From positions 1-64,000 of the forward strand of contig JAEYQK010000007.1 in NCBI GenBank assembly GCA_023410055.1: a DNA stretch of 64,000 nt. The letters run 5' to 3'. This document shows, piece by piece, positions 43,300 through 51,381 of the stretch. The stretch is from Acidobacteriota bacterium. GTDB lineage: Bacteria > Acidobacteriota > Terriglobia > Terriglobales > Acidobacteriaceae. The notes beneath the pieces were generated by a model. The model was given only the letters and a program-made list of their open reading frames with translations. It did no database searches and was not told where the DNA came from. Within the stretch, counting starts at the first letter, position 1. Each line of letters starts with the position of its first letter. Made by a program: the position numbers and the translations under genes.

Positions 43300-44052
43300 G
43301 TGAGCAACACTGTAGCCATAGATTGCTTTCCTTCGGGCGTGAAACGATACTCTGCCGATCACGTAATCGTTGCGATTGACGTGATCCGCGCCACGACCCT
43401 TGCGGTTACAGCGGCAGACAGTGGCCGTAGATGCTTCGTCGCACGTGACACCAAGCATGCGTTTGAGCTCCGGAAACAGTTGGGTGAAGCACTGCTTGCG
43501 GGTGAATTGGCCGGAGATATGCCGGATGGATTCAATATGAACAATAGCCCGGCAGATCTCGTACTGCGAACTGACATCTACCTGCCTCTCGTTATGCTGT
43601 CCTCGTCGGGCACTGAATTGATGCTGGAGGCAGCTAAGTCGAGGCATGGTGCGTATGTTGCGTGTTTCAGAAACTACGATGCGGTGGCGCAACACGTTGC
43701 CAGACTCGGCAAAGACGTTGCGGTTATAGGGGCGGGCAGCCGCAACCAGTTTCGAGAAGAAGACCAAATCTGTTGTGCCTGGGTGGCTGGTGCACTGGTC
43801 CGCAACGGCTTCGATGTGGAGAATTCAGCTACCGCCGAGGTGATTCGGCGCTGGGCGGGTGCGCCAGCAATGGCTTGTGCGGTGAGTAAAAGCGTAAGCT
43901 ACCTTCGGACTTCTGGGCAGGTGCGTGACCTGGATTTCATAATGTCGCACGTGAACGAGATTTCAACGGTGGTGCAGATCGTTGGCCACGAAGTTATGGA
44001 CTGGAAAAGGTCGAGTCATTCCGACCAATACTGCGCGGCCGAGGCGGCCTGA
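43300..44052 (+). CDS. comB: 2-phosphosulfolactate phosphatase (ComB family)
   Basis: ComB removes phosphate from phosphosulfolactate to give (R)-sulfolactate. The 250-residue protein has the family motifs VIVAIDVIRATTLAVTAADSG near the start, LLAGELAGDMPDGFNMNNSP (AGE...G...NSP block), SSSGTELMLEAA and VIGAGSRNQFREEDQICCAWVAGAL. The start is GTG at 43300 with AAGGAG 10 nt upstream. ComA and ComB adjacent, with no ComC, ComD or ComE, point to sulfolactate rather than coenzyme M as the product made here. Confidence 0.88.
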   Translation: MSNTVAIDCFPSGVKRYSADHVIVAIDVIRATTLAVTAADSGRRCFVARDTKHAFELRKQLGEALLAGELAGDMPDGFNMNNSPADLVLRTDIYLPLVMLSSSGTELMLEAAKSRHGAYVACFRNYDAVAQHVARLGKDVAVIGAGSRNQFREEDQICCAWVAGALVRNGFDVENSATAEVIRRWAGAPAMACAVSKSVSYLRTSGQVRDLDFIMSHVNEISTVVQIVGHEVMDWKRSSHSDQYCAAEAA

Positions 44053-44116
44053 TCGAGCGTCTTAGCTGCTAGGTGCTTTGCATATTCGTCCAGGGGAACG
44101 GAAGCGCATCGCTCCT

Positions 44117-44254
44117 CGGGCGTTAGCCCGGTGAACAGTTGAAACACAAGTCAACCGTCCACAGCCTGCGTGCGGTGAGAGCTGTGCGCAGGCTGAGCAG
44201 TCTCTAGACGACAGTGCAGACCTACTAGACAGAGCACGGCCTTCGCCGTGCTCT
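44117..44254. other. Three hairpins in series after comB, the last a likely terminator
   Basis: Perfect inverted repeats lie at 44117-44130 (CGGGC-GTTA-GCCCG), 44162-44195 (CAGCCTGCG / CGCAGGCTG, 16-nt loop) and 44231-44254 (AGAGCACGGC-CTTC-GCCGTGCTCT). The third is followed by a weakly T-rich tcgtgttt. It lies between the convergent comB and the small minus-strand gene at 44282, so it could terminate both. Confidence 0.65.
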
Positions 44255-44281
44255 TCGTGTTTCACATATCAGAGAGGACTG

Positions 44282-44461
44282 CTAATCCTCGGCTTCGGGT
44301 TCTTCGATCTCTTCCGTTTCCTCGAACTCGGAAACGTCGCAGGCGTCGTCTTTATCACAGTTGTGAGTGGCAACGCAGCCGTGAGCGTGGCAATGGGCCA
44401 GACGGCCCTCCTCGCGGTCGTGTTCAATCGTAGCTTCGTCGAGTGGATACTTCGTTCTCAT
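44282..44461 (-). CDS. Small acidic Cys/His-rich protein of unknown function (59 residues)
   Basis: The short frame starts MRTKYPLDEATIEHDREEGR, continues with a cluster of potential metal ligands (LAHCHAHGCVATHNC, then DKDDACDV), and ends in an acidic tail with some 13 Glu/Asp in the last 20 residues. Four cysteines (24, 29, 35, 41) and at least four histidines (14, 23, 25, 27, 33) suggest a zinc or other metal site. Third-position use and amino-acid composition look like real coding sequence, but the ribosome binding site is weak. It is convergent with comB and divergent from the M28 peptidase gene. I do not recognise a family. Confidence 0.55.
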   Translation of the reverse strand: MRTKYPLDEATIEHDREEGRLAHCHAHGCVATHNCDKDDACDVSEFEETEEIEEPEAED

Positions 44462-44826
44462 AAAAGAGTGTCCCGATCAAATCTGATCGTGCAGTCTAAA
44501 TGGTACCCTATTCAGCTTGCACATAATGTGATGCACAGCACAAGAGCGAAGGTGCATCAACTTAGTTTCAGGGAACTTTGCTACGGAACAGGGATAAGTT
44601 CTTGAGGCCCAAGGGCTTATTCCTGTATCAAGTTGAGACGCGCACGCTTGTCCCTGCATAAAAGGCCGAGGCTCTGCACCCTGCGAAGCCCTATTTGGCG
44701 CTGATCGCACTCTAGATGGCCCGATCGCCCGATGGCTCGATGCTTCTTGCTTGTCGGTTGACAAAGCCCCCGTTGAATCGTCAAATCAGAGTCAACAATT
44801 CTGAAAACTTTGTCTTGGGGGCCCAA

Positions 44827-46491
44827 GTGAACCACTCCGTTCCTCGGCAGTTTGTTGCCAAATTCCTGATTCTTATCTTATTTCTTGCCCTGATACCGGC
44901 CTCGACGTGGGCCGCCAGTTCTGAGTCGGTCGATCTGGACGTTATCGGCCAGATCCGCAGCGAGGGATACCACAATTCGCAGGTGATGGAGATACTCGGA
45001 GAACTGACCGACCGCATTGGTCCACGCGTCACCGGATCACCGCAGATGAAGATTGCCAACGATTGGACCCGCGACAAACTCGCAGAGTGGGGACTGGCAA
45101 ACGCGCATCTCGAGGGCTACGACTTTGGCCGCGGTTGGACAAACGAGTTTACGTCCGTCCGGTTGTTGACGCCTGAGACCACAATGCTCATCGCAATACC
45201 CCGCGCGTGGTCGCCGGGCACAAATGGCGTGGTTCGCGGGAAGGTGGTAAAAGTCTCAATCAAGTCAAAAGAGGATTTCGAACAATATCGCGGAAAGCTG
45301 GCCGGAGCGATCGTGCTTTCGGGTAATTCCAGAGAAGTGAAGCCGCATACCGATCCGGAAGCGACTCGCTACAGCGATGAGAAGCTGCAAGAGATCGCCC
45401 AGTTCAACATTTCCAGTCGAAGTGGAGCAACGGGTGCCCGTGATGACGTTCGCAAAGCGTTGCAGCTACGTCGCGAAATCACCAAGTTCCTTGCCGATGA
45501 GAAGGTGCTGGCCGTAATCGAACCCAGTAGCTACGACCTCGGACTGGTCACCTTGTCGGGCCTTGAATACGCGAAGAATGCCACCAATCCGTATCCCGTG
45601 CTGAACATGGTTACCGAGCACTATGGTCGAATCACGCGTCTGCTCGAACGCAAGGTGCCCGTGGAACTCGAACTCAACGTTCAGAACAAGTACTTCGACG
45701 ACGACAACAAGGCCTACAACACCATTGCCGAACTCCCCGGCAGTGACAAAAAGCTTGCGGAAGAAGTGATCATCATCGGCGGGCACCTTGACTCATGGCA
45801 CGGCGGAACCGGTGCGACCGATAATGCAACCGGAGCGGCCGCGGCAATGGAAGCAATCCGTATCTTGAAGGCGCTTGATCTGAAACCCCGTCGCACGATT
45901 CGCGTTGCACTCTGGAGCGGGGAAGAGCAGGGACTTCTTGGTTCGCGTGCTTACGTCTCAGAACATCTCGCCGTCCGCCCGGAGTCGAATGATCCCAAGG
46001 AGAAAGAACTACCTGAGTACTTCAGGCAGGCGGGGCCTGGCCCGCTTAACCTTAAGCCCGAGTACAAGAAGGTGGTCGCCTATTTCAACATCGACAACGG
46101 CGGCGGCAAGCTGCGCGGCATCTACACGCAGGAGAACACCGCGGTCGCGCCGATTTTTGCCTCTTGGATCGAGCCTCTGAAAGACCTAGGTTGCACGACG
46201 ATAACGCAGCGCAATACGAGCGGAACCGATCATCTTTCGTTCGATGCGGTTGGTGTACCTGGGTTCCAGTTCATTCAGGACCCTCTGGATTACATGACGC
46301 GCACGCACCATACCAACATGGACGTCTACGAGCGTTTGCAACGTGAGGACGTGATCCAGCAGGCGATTGTTCTGGCGTCATTCGCCTACAATGCAGCCAT
46401 GCGCGATCAGCCACTCCCCCGCAAGTCGCTGCCGAAAGACTTGCTCCCGAAGCCGGGTTCAACGCCAACTGCGAGCAGTTCGGCCAAGTAG
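44827..46491 (+). CDS. Secreted M28-family zinc aminopeptidase with PA domain
   Basis: The 554-residue protein begins with a signal peptide (about residues 1-30, ending PASTWA) after a GTG start that has GGGGG about 7 nt upstream; the longer frame to 44716 would bury this signal. A protease-associated (PA) domain occupies about 120-290. The M28 catalytic domain shows the zinc ligands GGHLDSWHGGTGATDNATG near residue 320, SGEEQGLLGSRAY and FNIDNGGGK, and a final histidine in TRTHHTNMDVYE. It probably trims peptides in the periplasm or outside the cell. It is monocistronic, ending at the terminator at 46517. Confidence 0.92.
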   Translation: MNHSVPRQFVAKFLILILFLALIPASTWAASSESVDLDVIGQIRSEGYHNSQVMEILGELTDRIGPRVTGSPQMKIANDWTRDKLAEWGLANAHLEGYDFGRGWTNEFTSVRLLTPETTMLIAIPRAWSPGTNGVVRGKVVKVSIKSKEDFEQYRGKLAGAIVLSGNSREVKPHTDPEATRYSDEKLQEIAQFNISSRSGATGARDDVRKALQLRREITKFLADEKVLAVIEPSSYDLGLVTLSGLEYAKNATNPYPVLNMVTEHYGRITRLLERKVPVELELNVQNKYFDDDNKAYNTIAELPGSDKKLAEEVIIIGGHLDSWHGGTGATDNATGAAAAMEAIRILKALDLKPRRTIRVALWSGEEQGLLGSRAYVSEHLAVRPESNDPKEKELPEYFRQAGPGPLNLKPEYKKVVAYFNIDNGGGKLRGIYTQENTAVAPIFASWIEPLKDLGCTTITQRNTSGTDHLSFDAVGVPGFQFIQDPLDYMTRTHHTNMDVYERLQREDVIQQAIVLASFAYNAAMRDQPLPRKSLPKDLLPKPGSTPTASSSAK

Positions 46492-46516
46492 CTGGAGGTT
46501 GTCTCGTATTCGATAG

Positions 46517-46544
46517 AGGGCGGGCTTGGCCTGCCCTTTGTTTA
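46517..46544 (+). terminator. Rho-independent terminator of the M28 peptidase gene
   Basis: An 8-bp stem AGGGCGGG / CCTGCCCT (one wobble, 5-nt loop) is followed by TTGTTTAT, 26 bp after the stop codon. Confidence 0.75.
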
Positions 46545-46825
46545 TGTCCTTCTGTTACTTGGGTTTGCGGGCTGCCTGTGACGACGATCACCGCAGCAAC
46601 CCTGCTCTGTGATAAAGTACGTGACCGGGTTCACAGGTCGTCCCCGTGGGCTTTCAACAGCGAAGCGGCGCTTGGGCTCGAAGTATGAGGGACGTCCGCC
46701 CTTGAAGGGGCTTCTGATCGCACCGCTCTCCCATTTTGCAAAACTGAATAGCGTAGCGTCTGCGCGATGCTCGCATTCTTGCGTGGCGGAGGATGGGATT
46801 GTGCGTTCGGGGCTAGGTGTATCGC

Positions 46826-48169
46826 ATGAAGCGAATCATCATCATAGGAGCAGCCGGTAGAGACTTTCACAACTTCAATGTAGCTTACAGAAACAATCCG
46901 GATTACGAAGTCGTTGCATTCACCGCAACGCAGATCCCCGACATAGCCGGGCGCAAGTATCCCACCGAACTTGCCGGTCACCGCTACCCGAACGGCATCC
47001 CAATCGTCGACGAAAAAGAGCTGGAAGCACTGATCCGCGAAAAGAGCGTGGACCAGGTAGTCTTCTCGTATAGCGATGTTTCGCATCAGCACGTCATGAG
47101 CGTTGGATCGCGCGCAATGGCTGCCGGAGCCGACTTCGCGCTGCTCTCGGCTGAGCACACGATGATCAAGTCGACCAGGCCTGTCGTTTCGGTCTGCGCC
47201 GTGCGCACAGGTTGCGGCAAGAGCCCAGTATCCCGCCACGTCGCCGAGAGCCTGCGAGTGCTTGGCTGGACGCCCGTCGCGATCCGCCACCCAATGCCGT
47301 ACGGCAATCTGGCGGAGCAAGCTGTCCAGCGATTTGGAACGCTCGCCGATCTCTCGAAACACAAATGCACAATCGAAGAGTGCGAGGAATACGAACCCCA
47401 CATCGTAAAGGGCACCGTCATCTACTCCGGGGTCGACTACGAGGCCATCGTTCGCCAGGCAGAGAAAGAGGGAAACATCATTCTTTGGGATGGCGGCAAC
47501 AACGACACGCCGTTCTACAAGTCCGACCTTGAGATCGTTGTCGTCGATCCGCACAGGCCGGGGCATGAACTCACCTACTATCCAGGATTCGTGAACTTGC
47601 TCCGGGCCGACGTGATCGTCATTAACAAGGTCGACACGGCCGACCCGAAGAACCTCGACATAGTTCGCGCGAACGTCGCGAAATACAACCCGCGCGCGCG
47701 TGTCATCGAGACGGCATGCCGTGTGACTGTCCCCGATGTTGAAGCCGTGAAAGGCAAGCGCGTTCTCGTGGTCGAAGACGGACCGACCCTTACGCACGGC
47801 GAGATGGCCTACGGAGCGGGTGTCGTAGCAGCACGTCATTACGGTGCGTCGGAGATGATTGATCCGCGTCCGTTCGCGCAGGGTTCGATTCGCGGCACGT
47901 TCGAGAAGTTCACGCACCTGCACAACCTGCTGCCCGCGATGGGCTACGGCGCTACCCAGCGCCACGAACTCGAAGAGACTATCAACATGGTTCCTTGCGA
48001 TCTCGTGCTGGTGGCTACGCCGATCGATCTGGCGCGCATCATCAACATCAAAAAGCCGACGCTTCGCGCCAGCTACGAAGTGGAAGAGCAGTCGAAGCCG
48101 ACGCTGAGGCAAGTGTTGGCTGAATTCACAGACGCACAGCGCAAATCGGCTGCGAAAGGTGTTGCCTAA
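46826..48169 (+). CDS. Cyclic 2,3-diphosphoglycerate synthetase-like P-loop protein (COG2403 GTPase-like)
   Basis: This 447-residue protein has a Rossmann-like N-terminus (KRIIIIGAAGRDFHNFN) and a P-loop, VRTGCGKSPVSRHVAE, near residues 125-140. The region WDGGNNDTPFYKSDLEIVVVDP and a G4-like VINKVDTAD motif follow. It belongs to the family annotated after the archaeal cyclic-2,3-diphosphoglycerate synthetase, but bacterial members have no proven substrate. Its ATG (46826; AGGTG upstream) starts the carbamoyl-phosphate/ornithine gene run, and its stop overlaps the argF start by 1 nt. A role in activating or channelling a phosphorylated C1/N1 compound is possible but is inference. Confidence 0.8.
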   Translation: MKRIIIIGAAGRDFHNFNVAYRNNPDYEVVAFTATQIPDIAGRKYPTELAGHRYPNGIPIVDEKELEALIREKSVDQVVFSYSDVSHQHVMSVGSRAMAAGADFALLSAEHTMIKSTRPVVSVCAVRTGCGKSPVSRHVAESLRVLGWTPVAIRHPMPYGNLAEQAVQRFGTLADLSKHKCTIEECEEYEPHIVKGTVIYSGVDYEAIVRQAEKEGNIILWDGGNNDTPFYKSDLEIVVVDPHRPGHELTYYPGFVNLLRADVIVINKVDTADPKNLDIVRANVAKYNPRARVIETACRVTVPDVEAVKGKRVLVVEDGPTLTHGEMAYGAGVVAARHYGASEMIDPRPFAQGSIRGTFEKFTHLHNLLPAMGYGATQRHELEETINMVPCDLVLVATPIDLARIINIKKPTLRASYEVEEQSKPTLRQVLAEFTDAQRKSAAKGVA

Positions 48170-49161
48170 TGAGCGCAAAAGCTGAGGCAAAGAAAGCTGT
48201 CCCGAACCCCGCTCAAGCCAAAGGCAGGCTTGAACGGGGCACCGCGATTGGGAGCGATTTCCTTAGCATCAAGGACTTCACTCCCGAGCAGATCCGGCAC
48301 TTGCTCGACCTCGCTCGCGAGATCAAGGCCAAGCCGGCGAAGTTCAGCGAATCGCTGAAGGGCAAGGCGCTGGCCATGATCTTCGAGAAGCCCTCCTTGC
48401 GCACGCGCGTGACGTTTGATGTGGGAATCCACCAGCTCGGTGGATTCTCCGTCTATCTCTCACCCGCGGAGATCAACCTGGGTAAGCGCGAGTCCGTTTA
48501 CGACGTCGCCAAGAATCTCGAGCGCATGGTCCAGGGAATCATGATTCGCACCTTCGCGCACGAAATCGTGGAGAGCATGGCCGAGCACGCGTCCGTGCCC
48601 GTTATCAACGGTCTCACGGACTACAGCCATCCGTGCCAGGCGATGGCGGACTACCTGACCATTCTTGAAGTCAAGCGCAAGGTCGCCGGACTCAAGGTCG
48701 TCTACGTCGGCGATGGCAACAACGTCGCGCACTCGCTCATGTTCACCGGCGCGCAGTTGGGCGCGAACGTCTGGGTGGCCACTCCGAAAGGCTATGAGCC
48801 GAAGGAAGAAGCCATCGAGTGGACGCGCAAGCGTGCGGCGCAGACCGGCGGTTCATGTCATGTCACGAACGATGCCGTCGAGGCCGCAACCGGCGCCGAC
48901 GTCATCTACACGGATGTATGGACCAGCATGGGGCAGGAAGCCGAGGCCGCACAGCGCAAGGATATCTTCAGACCGTACCAGGTCAACTCGGCGCTGTTCG
49001 CTCACGCTAAACCTGACGCCATCTTTATGCACTGTCTCCCCGCTCACCGCGGCGACGAAGTCACAGACGAGGTCATCGACTCGTTACACTCCGTCGTTTT
49101 TCAGGAAGCGGAGAACCGGCTGCATGCGCAGAAGGCGATCATGCTGGAGTTAATGAAGTAG
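48169..49161 (+). CDS. argF: Ornithine carbamoyltransferase
   Basis: This 330-residue enzyme makes citrulline from ornithine and carbamoyl phosphate, or in reverse releases carbamoyl phosphate. Motifs: carbamoyl-phosphate site KPSLRTRVTFDVG near residues 74-84, HPCQAMADYLTI, ornithine-binding DVWTSMGQE, and the HCLPAHRGDEVTDEV loop with the catalytic cysteine. The 25-residue basic N-terminal extension before the conserved fold is unusual but starts with a well-coupled ATG (TAATG overlap). Placed with carbamate kinase, it may work in the catabolic direction. Confidence 0.93.
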   Translation: MSAKAEAKKAVPNPAQAKGRLERGTAIGSDFLSIKDFTPEQIRHLLDLAREIKAKPAKFSESLKGKALAMIFEKPSLRTRVTFDVGIHQLGGFSVYLSPAEINLGKRESVYDVAKNLERMVQGIMIRTFAHEIVESMAEHASVPVINGLTDYSHPCQAMADYLTILEVKRKVAGLKVVYVGDGNNVAHSLMFTGAQLGANVWVATPKGYEPKEEAIEWTRKRAAQTGGSCHVTNDAVEAATGADVIYTDVWTSMGQEAEAAQRKDIFRPYQVNSALFAHAKPDAIFMHCLPAHRGDEVTDEVIDSLHSVVFQEAENRLHAQKAIMLELMK

Positions 49162-49164
49162 AGA

Positions 49165-49200
49165 AGCGGGGTGTTGGGATTCAGGCATTAGCTGTTAGGA
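49165..49200. repeat. Degenerate heptameric repeat between argF and arcC
   Basis: About four 7-bp units (TGTTGGG, ATTCAGG, CATTAGC, TGTTAGG) run in phase after the argF stop. They are related in pattern to the stronger arrays at 51277-51367. The rest of the 148-bp spacer holds no gene; GAGGA before 49310 is the arcC ribosome binding site. Confidence 0.5.
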
Positions 49201-49309
49201 AAACCAGAGCGCCAAACCTCAGAGCTGCCATGACGCAGACTCAACCGGGCCCTGAGATTTCGCTGGCATCTACTCCTGAATCCTTTGCCCCTGTTGTTGA
49301 GGACTCGCT

Positions 49310-50308
49310 ATGTCAAAGACTGCACTCATTGCGGTCGGCGGCAATTCGCTAATCCGTGCGGGCGAGAAGGGAACCGTCGCCGAGCAGATGGCCAATGCTC
49401 GTCGCACGGCAGCGGCCATCGTTGGCGTCATTCGCGCCGGATACCGCGTTGTTGTTACGCACGGCAACGGCCCCCAAGTCGGCGCGCAGTTGTTGCGCTC
49501 CGAACGCGGATCAGACCAGGTTCCCAGCCAGACTCTCGACGTCTGCGGCGCAGCCAGCCAAGGTGAGATTGGATATCTCATCGCGCAGTCTCTGCGGCTT
49601 GAACTGGCTGCCTCGCAAATGAACGTTCCCGTCGTCGCGATCATCACTCAGACCATCGTGTCGCGCGATGATCCCGCCATGAAGCGCCCGAGCAAACCGA
49701 TCGGACCATTCTATTCGCGCGCCGAAGCCGAGGAGAAACAGCGGCAGTTCGGTTGGCAGATTGTTGAAGATGCCGCGAGAGGATACCGGCGAGTGGTTGC
49801 ATCGCCAGAGCCGGTCGAGATCGCCGAGTATCCGATCATCCGTTTGCTGGTGGATCAGGGAACTCTCGTTATCGCGTGTGGAGGAGGCGGGATTCCTGTG
49901 GTGCGGAACAACGGCGGCATCGAGGGCGTCGAAGCGGTCATCGACAAGGATCGCGCCTCGGCGCTGCTGGCCTCTGAACTCGGCGTTGAGCTATTCATCA
50001 TCTCTACTGACGCAGATTCCGTCTATCTCGACTACAAGAAACCGACTCAGCGCCGCATTGCGCGCGCTACTGTCGCCGACATGGAACGCTACTACGCCGA
50101 AGGACAGTTCCCGCCCGGCAACATGGGGCCGAAGGTCGAGTCGGCATTGCGCTTCCTGAAGAACGGAGGGCGTGAGGTCATCATCACGTCTTACGAGCAT
50201 CTGAGCGAGGCTGTTGCAGGCATAGCAGGTACGCACATATCGCCCAACGAGAATTCAGATTCTGAACTGGCCACAAGTTGTGGAGCCGGGCTGAGGAATG
50301 CGAGCTAG
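49310..50308 (+). CDS. arcC: Carbamate kinase
   Basis: This 332-residue amino-acid-kinase-fold enzyme interconverts carbamoyl phosphate plus ADP with carbamate plus ATP. Motifs: IAVGGNSLIRAGEKG at the start, VVTHGNGPQVGAQLLRSE, PVVAIITQTIVSRDDPA, VIACGGGGIPVVRNN, AVIDKDRASALLASEL and GNMGPKVESALRFL. Length fits the family (about 310). It is followed after 8 bp by the aspartate carbamoyltransferase gene. Next to ornithine carbamoyltransferase it suggests ATP gain from carbamoyl phosphate, as in the arginine deiminase pathway, but no arginine deiminase is present here. Confidence 0.94.
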   Translation: MSKTALIAVGGNSLIRAGEKGTVAEQMANARRTAAAIVGVIRAGYRVVVTHGNGPQVGAQLLRSERGSDQVPSQTLDVCGAASQGEIGYLIAQSLRLELAASQMNVPVVAIITQTIVSRDDPAMKRPSKPIGPFYSRAEAEEKQRQFGWQIVEDAARGYRRVVASPEPVEIAEYPIIRLLVDQGTLVIACGGGGIPVVRNNGGIEGVEAVIDKDRASALLASELGVELFIISTDADSVYLDYKKPTQRRIARATVADMERYYAEGQFPPGNMGPKVESALRFLKNGGREVIITSYEHLSEAVAGIAGTHISPNENSDSELATSCGAGLRNAS

Positions 50309-50316
50309 GAGGAGCG

Positions 50317-51279
50317 ATGGCCAGCGCCTTACAATCGCGAAACGATACAATCAATGTTCTGGAACGTCCGCCCATGAAACTGAGGCACGTTGTCGAAGCA
50401 CAACAATTCACGGTTCCGCTGCTGATGGAGCTCTTCGAGCGCACCCGGCAGATGGAGAAAATTGTCGCGCGCGGAGGTACGCTCGACTACCAGAACAGGA
50501 TCATGGCGACGTTGTTCTACGAGCCGTCGGTGCGTACACGGCTGTCGTTTGAGGCCGCGATGCACCGCCTCGGTGGACGCGTGATATCGACTGAACACGC
50601 CAGCGCATTTTCGTCCGGCATCGAAGGCGAGCAGCTTGAAGATACGATCCGCATCATCGGCGGGCATTGCGACCTTATCGTCATCCGACACAACGAAGTC
50701 GGCGGCGCAAAACGTGCCGCGCAGGTGTCGCCCGTGCCAGTCATCAACGCCGGTGATGGCAGCTTCGGCCAGCATCCGACGCAGGCATTGCTGGATCTTT
50801 ACACGATCTATCGCGAACGTCCCATCAACGGCCTGAGCATCGCCTTCATCGGCGAACTCGACAAAGGGCGCACCGCGCGTTCGCTGGCATACCTGCTAGC
50901 CAAGTTCGAGCGCATCAAGATCTTTTTCGTCAGCCCTCCGGAACTACGAATTCACGCCGACATTCTTTCGTATCTCGATCGCCACGGCGTTCACTACGAA
51001 CTTGCGACGGACATCAATCGCGTCGTCGGCGAAGTCGATGTCGTCTACCAGACGCGCATTCGTCCCGAACGCGTCCTGGACAAACCAGCCCTGAAGCACT
51101 TCTCAATCGACTCGACCGTGCTCGAACACATGAAGCGCGACGCGATGATTCTTCATCCACTACCGCGAACGGTTGAACTCGACACAACCGTGGACAACGA
51201 TCCACGCGCAATGTACTTCCGCCAGGCCACCAACGGACTTTACGTCCGCATGGCCCTGCTGACGATGGTGATGGAGTAG
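50317..51279 (+). CDS. pyrB: Aspartate carbamoyltransferase catalytic chain (or close relative)
   Basis: This 320-residue transcarbamoylase has the carbamoyl-phosphate loop EPSVRTRLSFEAAMHRLGG and HPTQALLDLYTI. The aspartate-side C-terminal block is ILHPLPRTVELDTTVDNDPRAMYFRQ, which fits PyrB rather than ArgF. ATG 50317 has AGGAGG 5 nt upstream. No pyrC, carA/B or pyrI lies nearby, and the gene sits inside an ornithine/carbamate cluster. It could therefore be a second, catabolic or specialised transcarbamoylase rather than the housekeeping pyrimidine enzyme. Confidence 0.85.
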   Translation: MASALQSRNDTINVLERPPMKLRHVVEAQQFTVPLLMELFERTRQMEKIVARGGTLDYQNRIMATLFYEPSVRTRLSFEAAMHRLGGRVISTEHASAFSSGIEGEQLEDTIRIIGGHCDLIVIRHNEVGGAKRAAQVSPVPVINAGDGSFGQHPTQALLDLYTIYRERPINGLSIAFIGELDKGRTARSLAYLLAKFERIKIFFVSPPELRIHADILSYLDRHGVHYELATDINRVVGEVDVVYQTRIRPERVLDKPALKHFSIDSTVLEHMKRDAMILHPLPRTVELDTTVDNDPRAMYFRQATNGLYVRMALLTMVME

Positions 51280-51367
51280 GTATTAGGTTTTAGGTTCTTA
51301 GGTCTTCGGTTGGGATGGGCTTAGGTTTTGGTTTACCCAATACCTAACACCCAATTCCCAATACCCA
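51277..51367. repeat. Inverted arrays of heptanucleotide repeats between pyrB and rocD
   Basis: The left arm has units TAGGTAT, TAGGTTT and TAGGTTC plus more degenerate copies (from 51277, overlapping the pyrB stop). The right arm at 51333-51367 has five units in strict 7-bp phase: TTACCCA, ATACCTA, ACACCCA, ATTCCCA, ATACCCA. The right-arm units are roughly reverse complements of the left-arm units, so the transcript could fold back on itself. Confidence 0.8.
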
Positions 51368-51381
51368 AGTTTGGAGCACAC

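Noticed and set aside
46631..48190. 519-codon open frame on the minus strand
   Set aside because: It lies fully opposite the well-supported P-loop gene at 46826-48169, has His/Arg/Val-rich composition and no domain match. It is a shadow caused by GC-rich codon use.
51333..51367. Possible CRISPR or direct-repeat array
   Set aside because: The repeats are 7 bp and contiguous with no spacers and no cas genes; they are simple heptamer tandem repeats.
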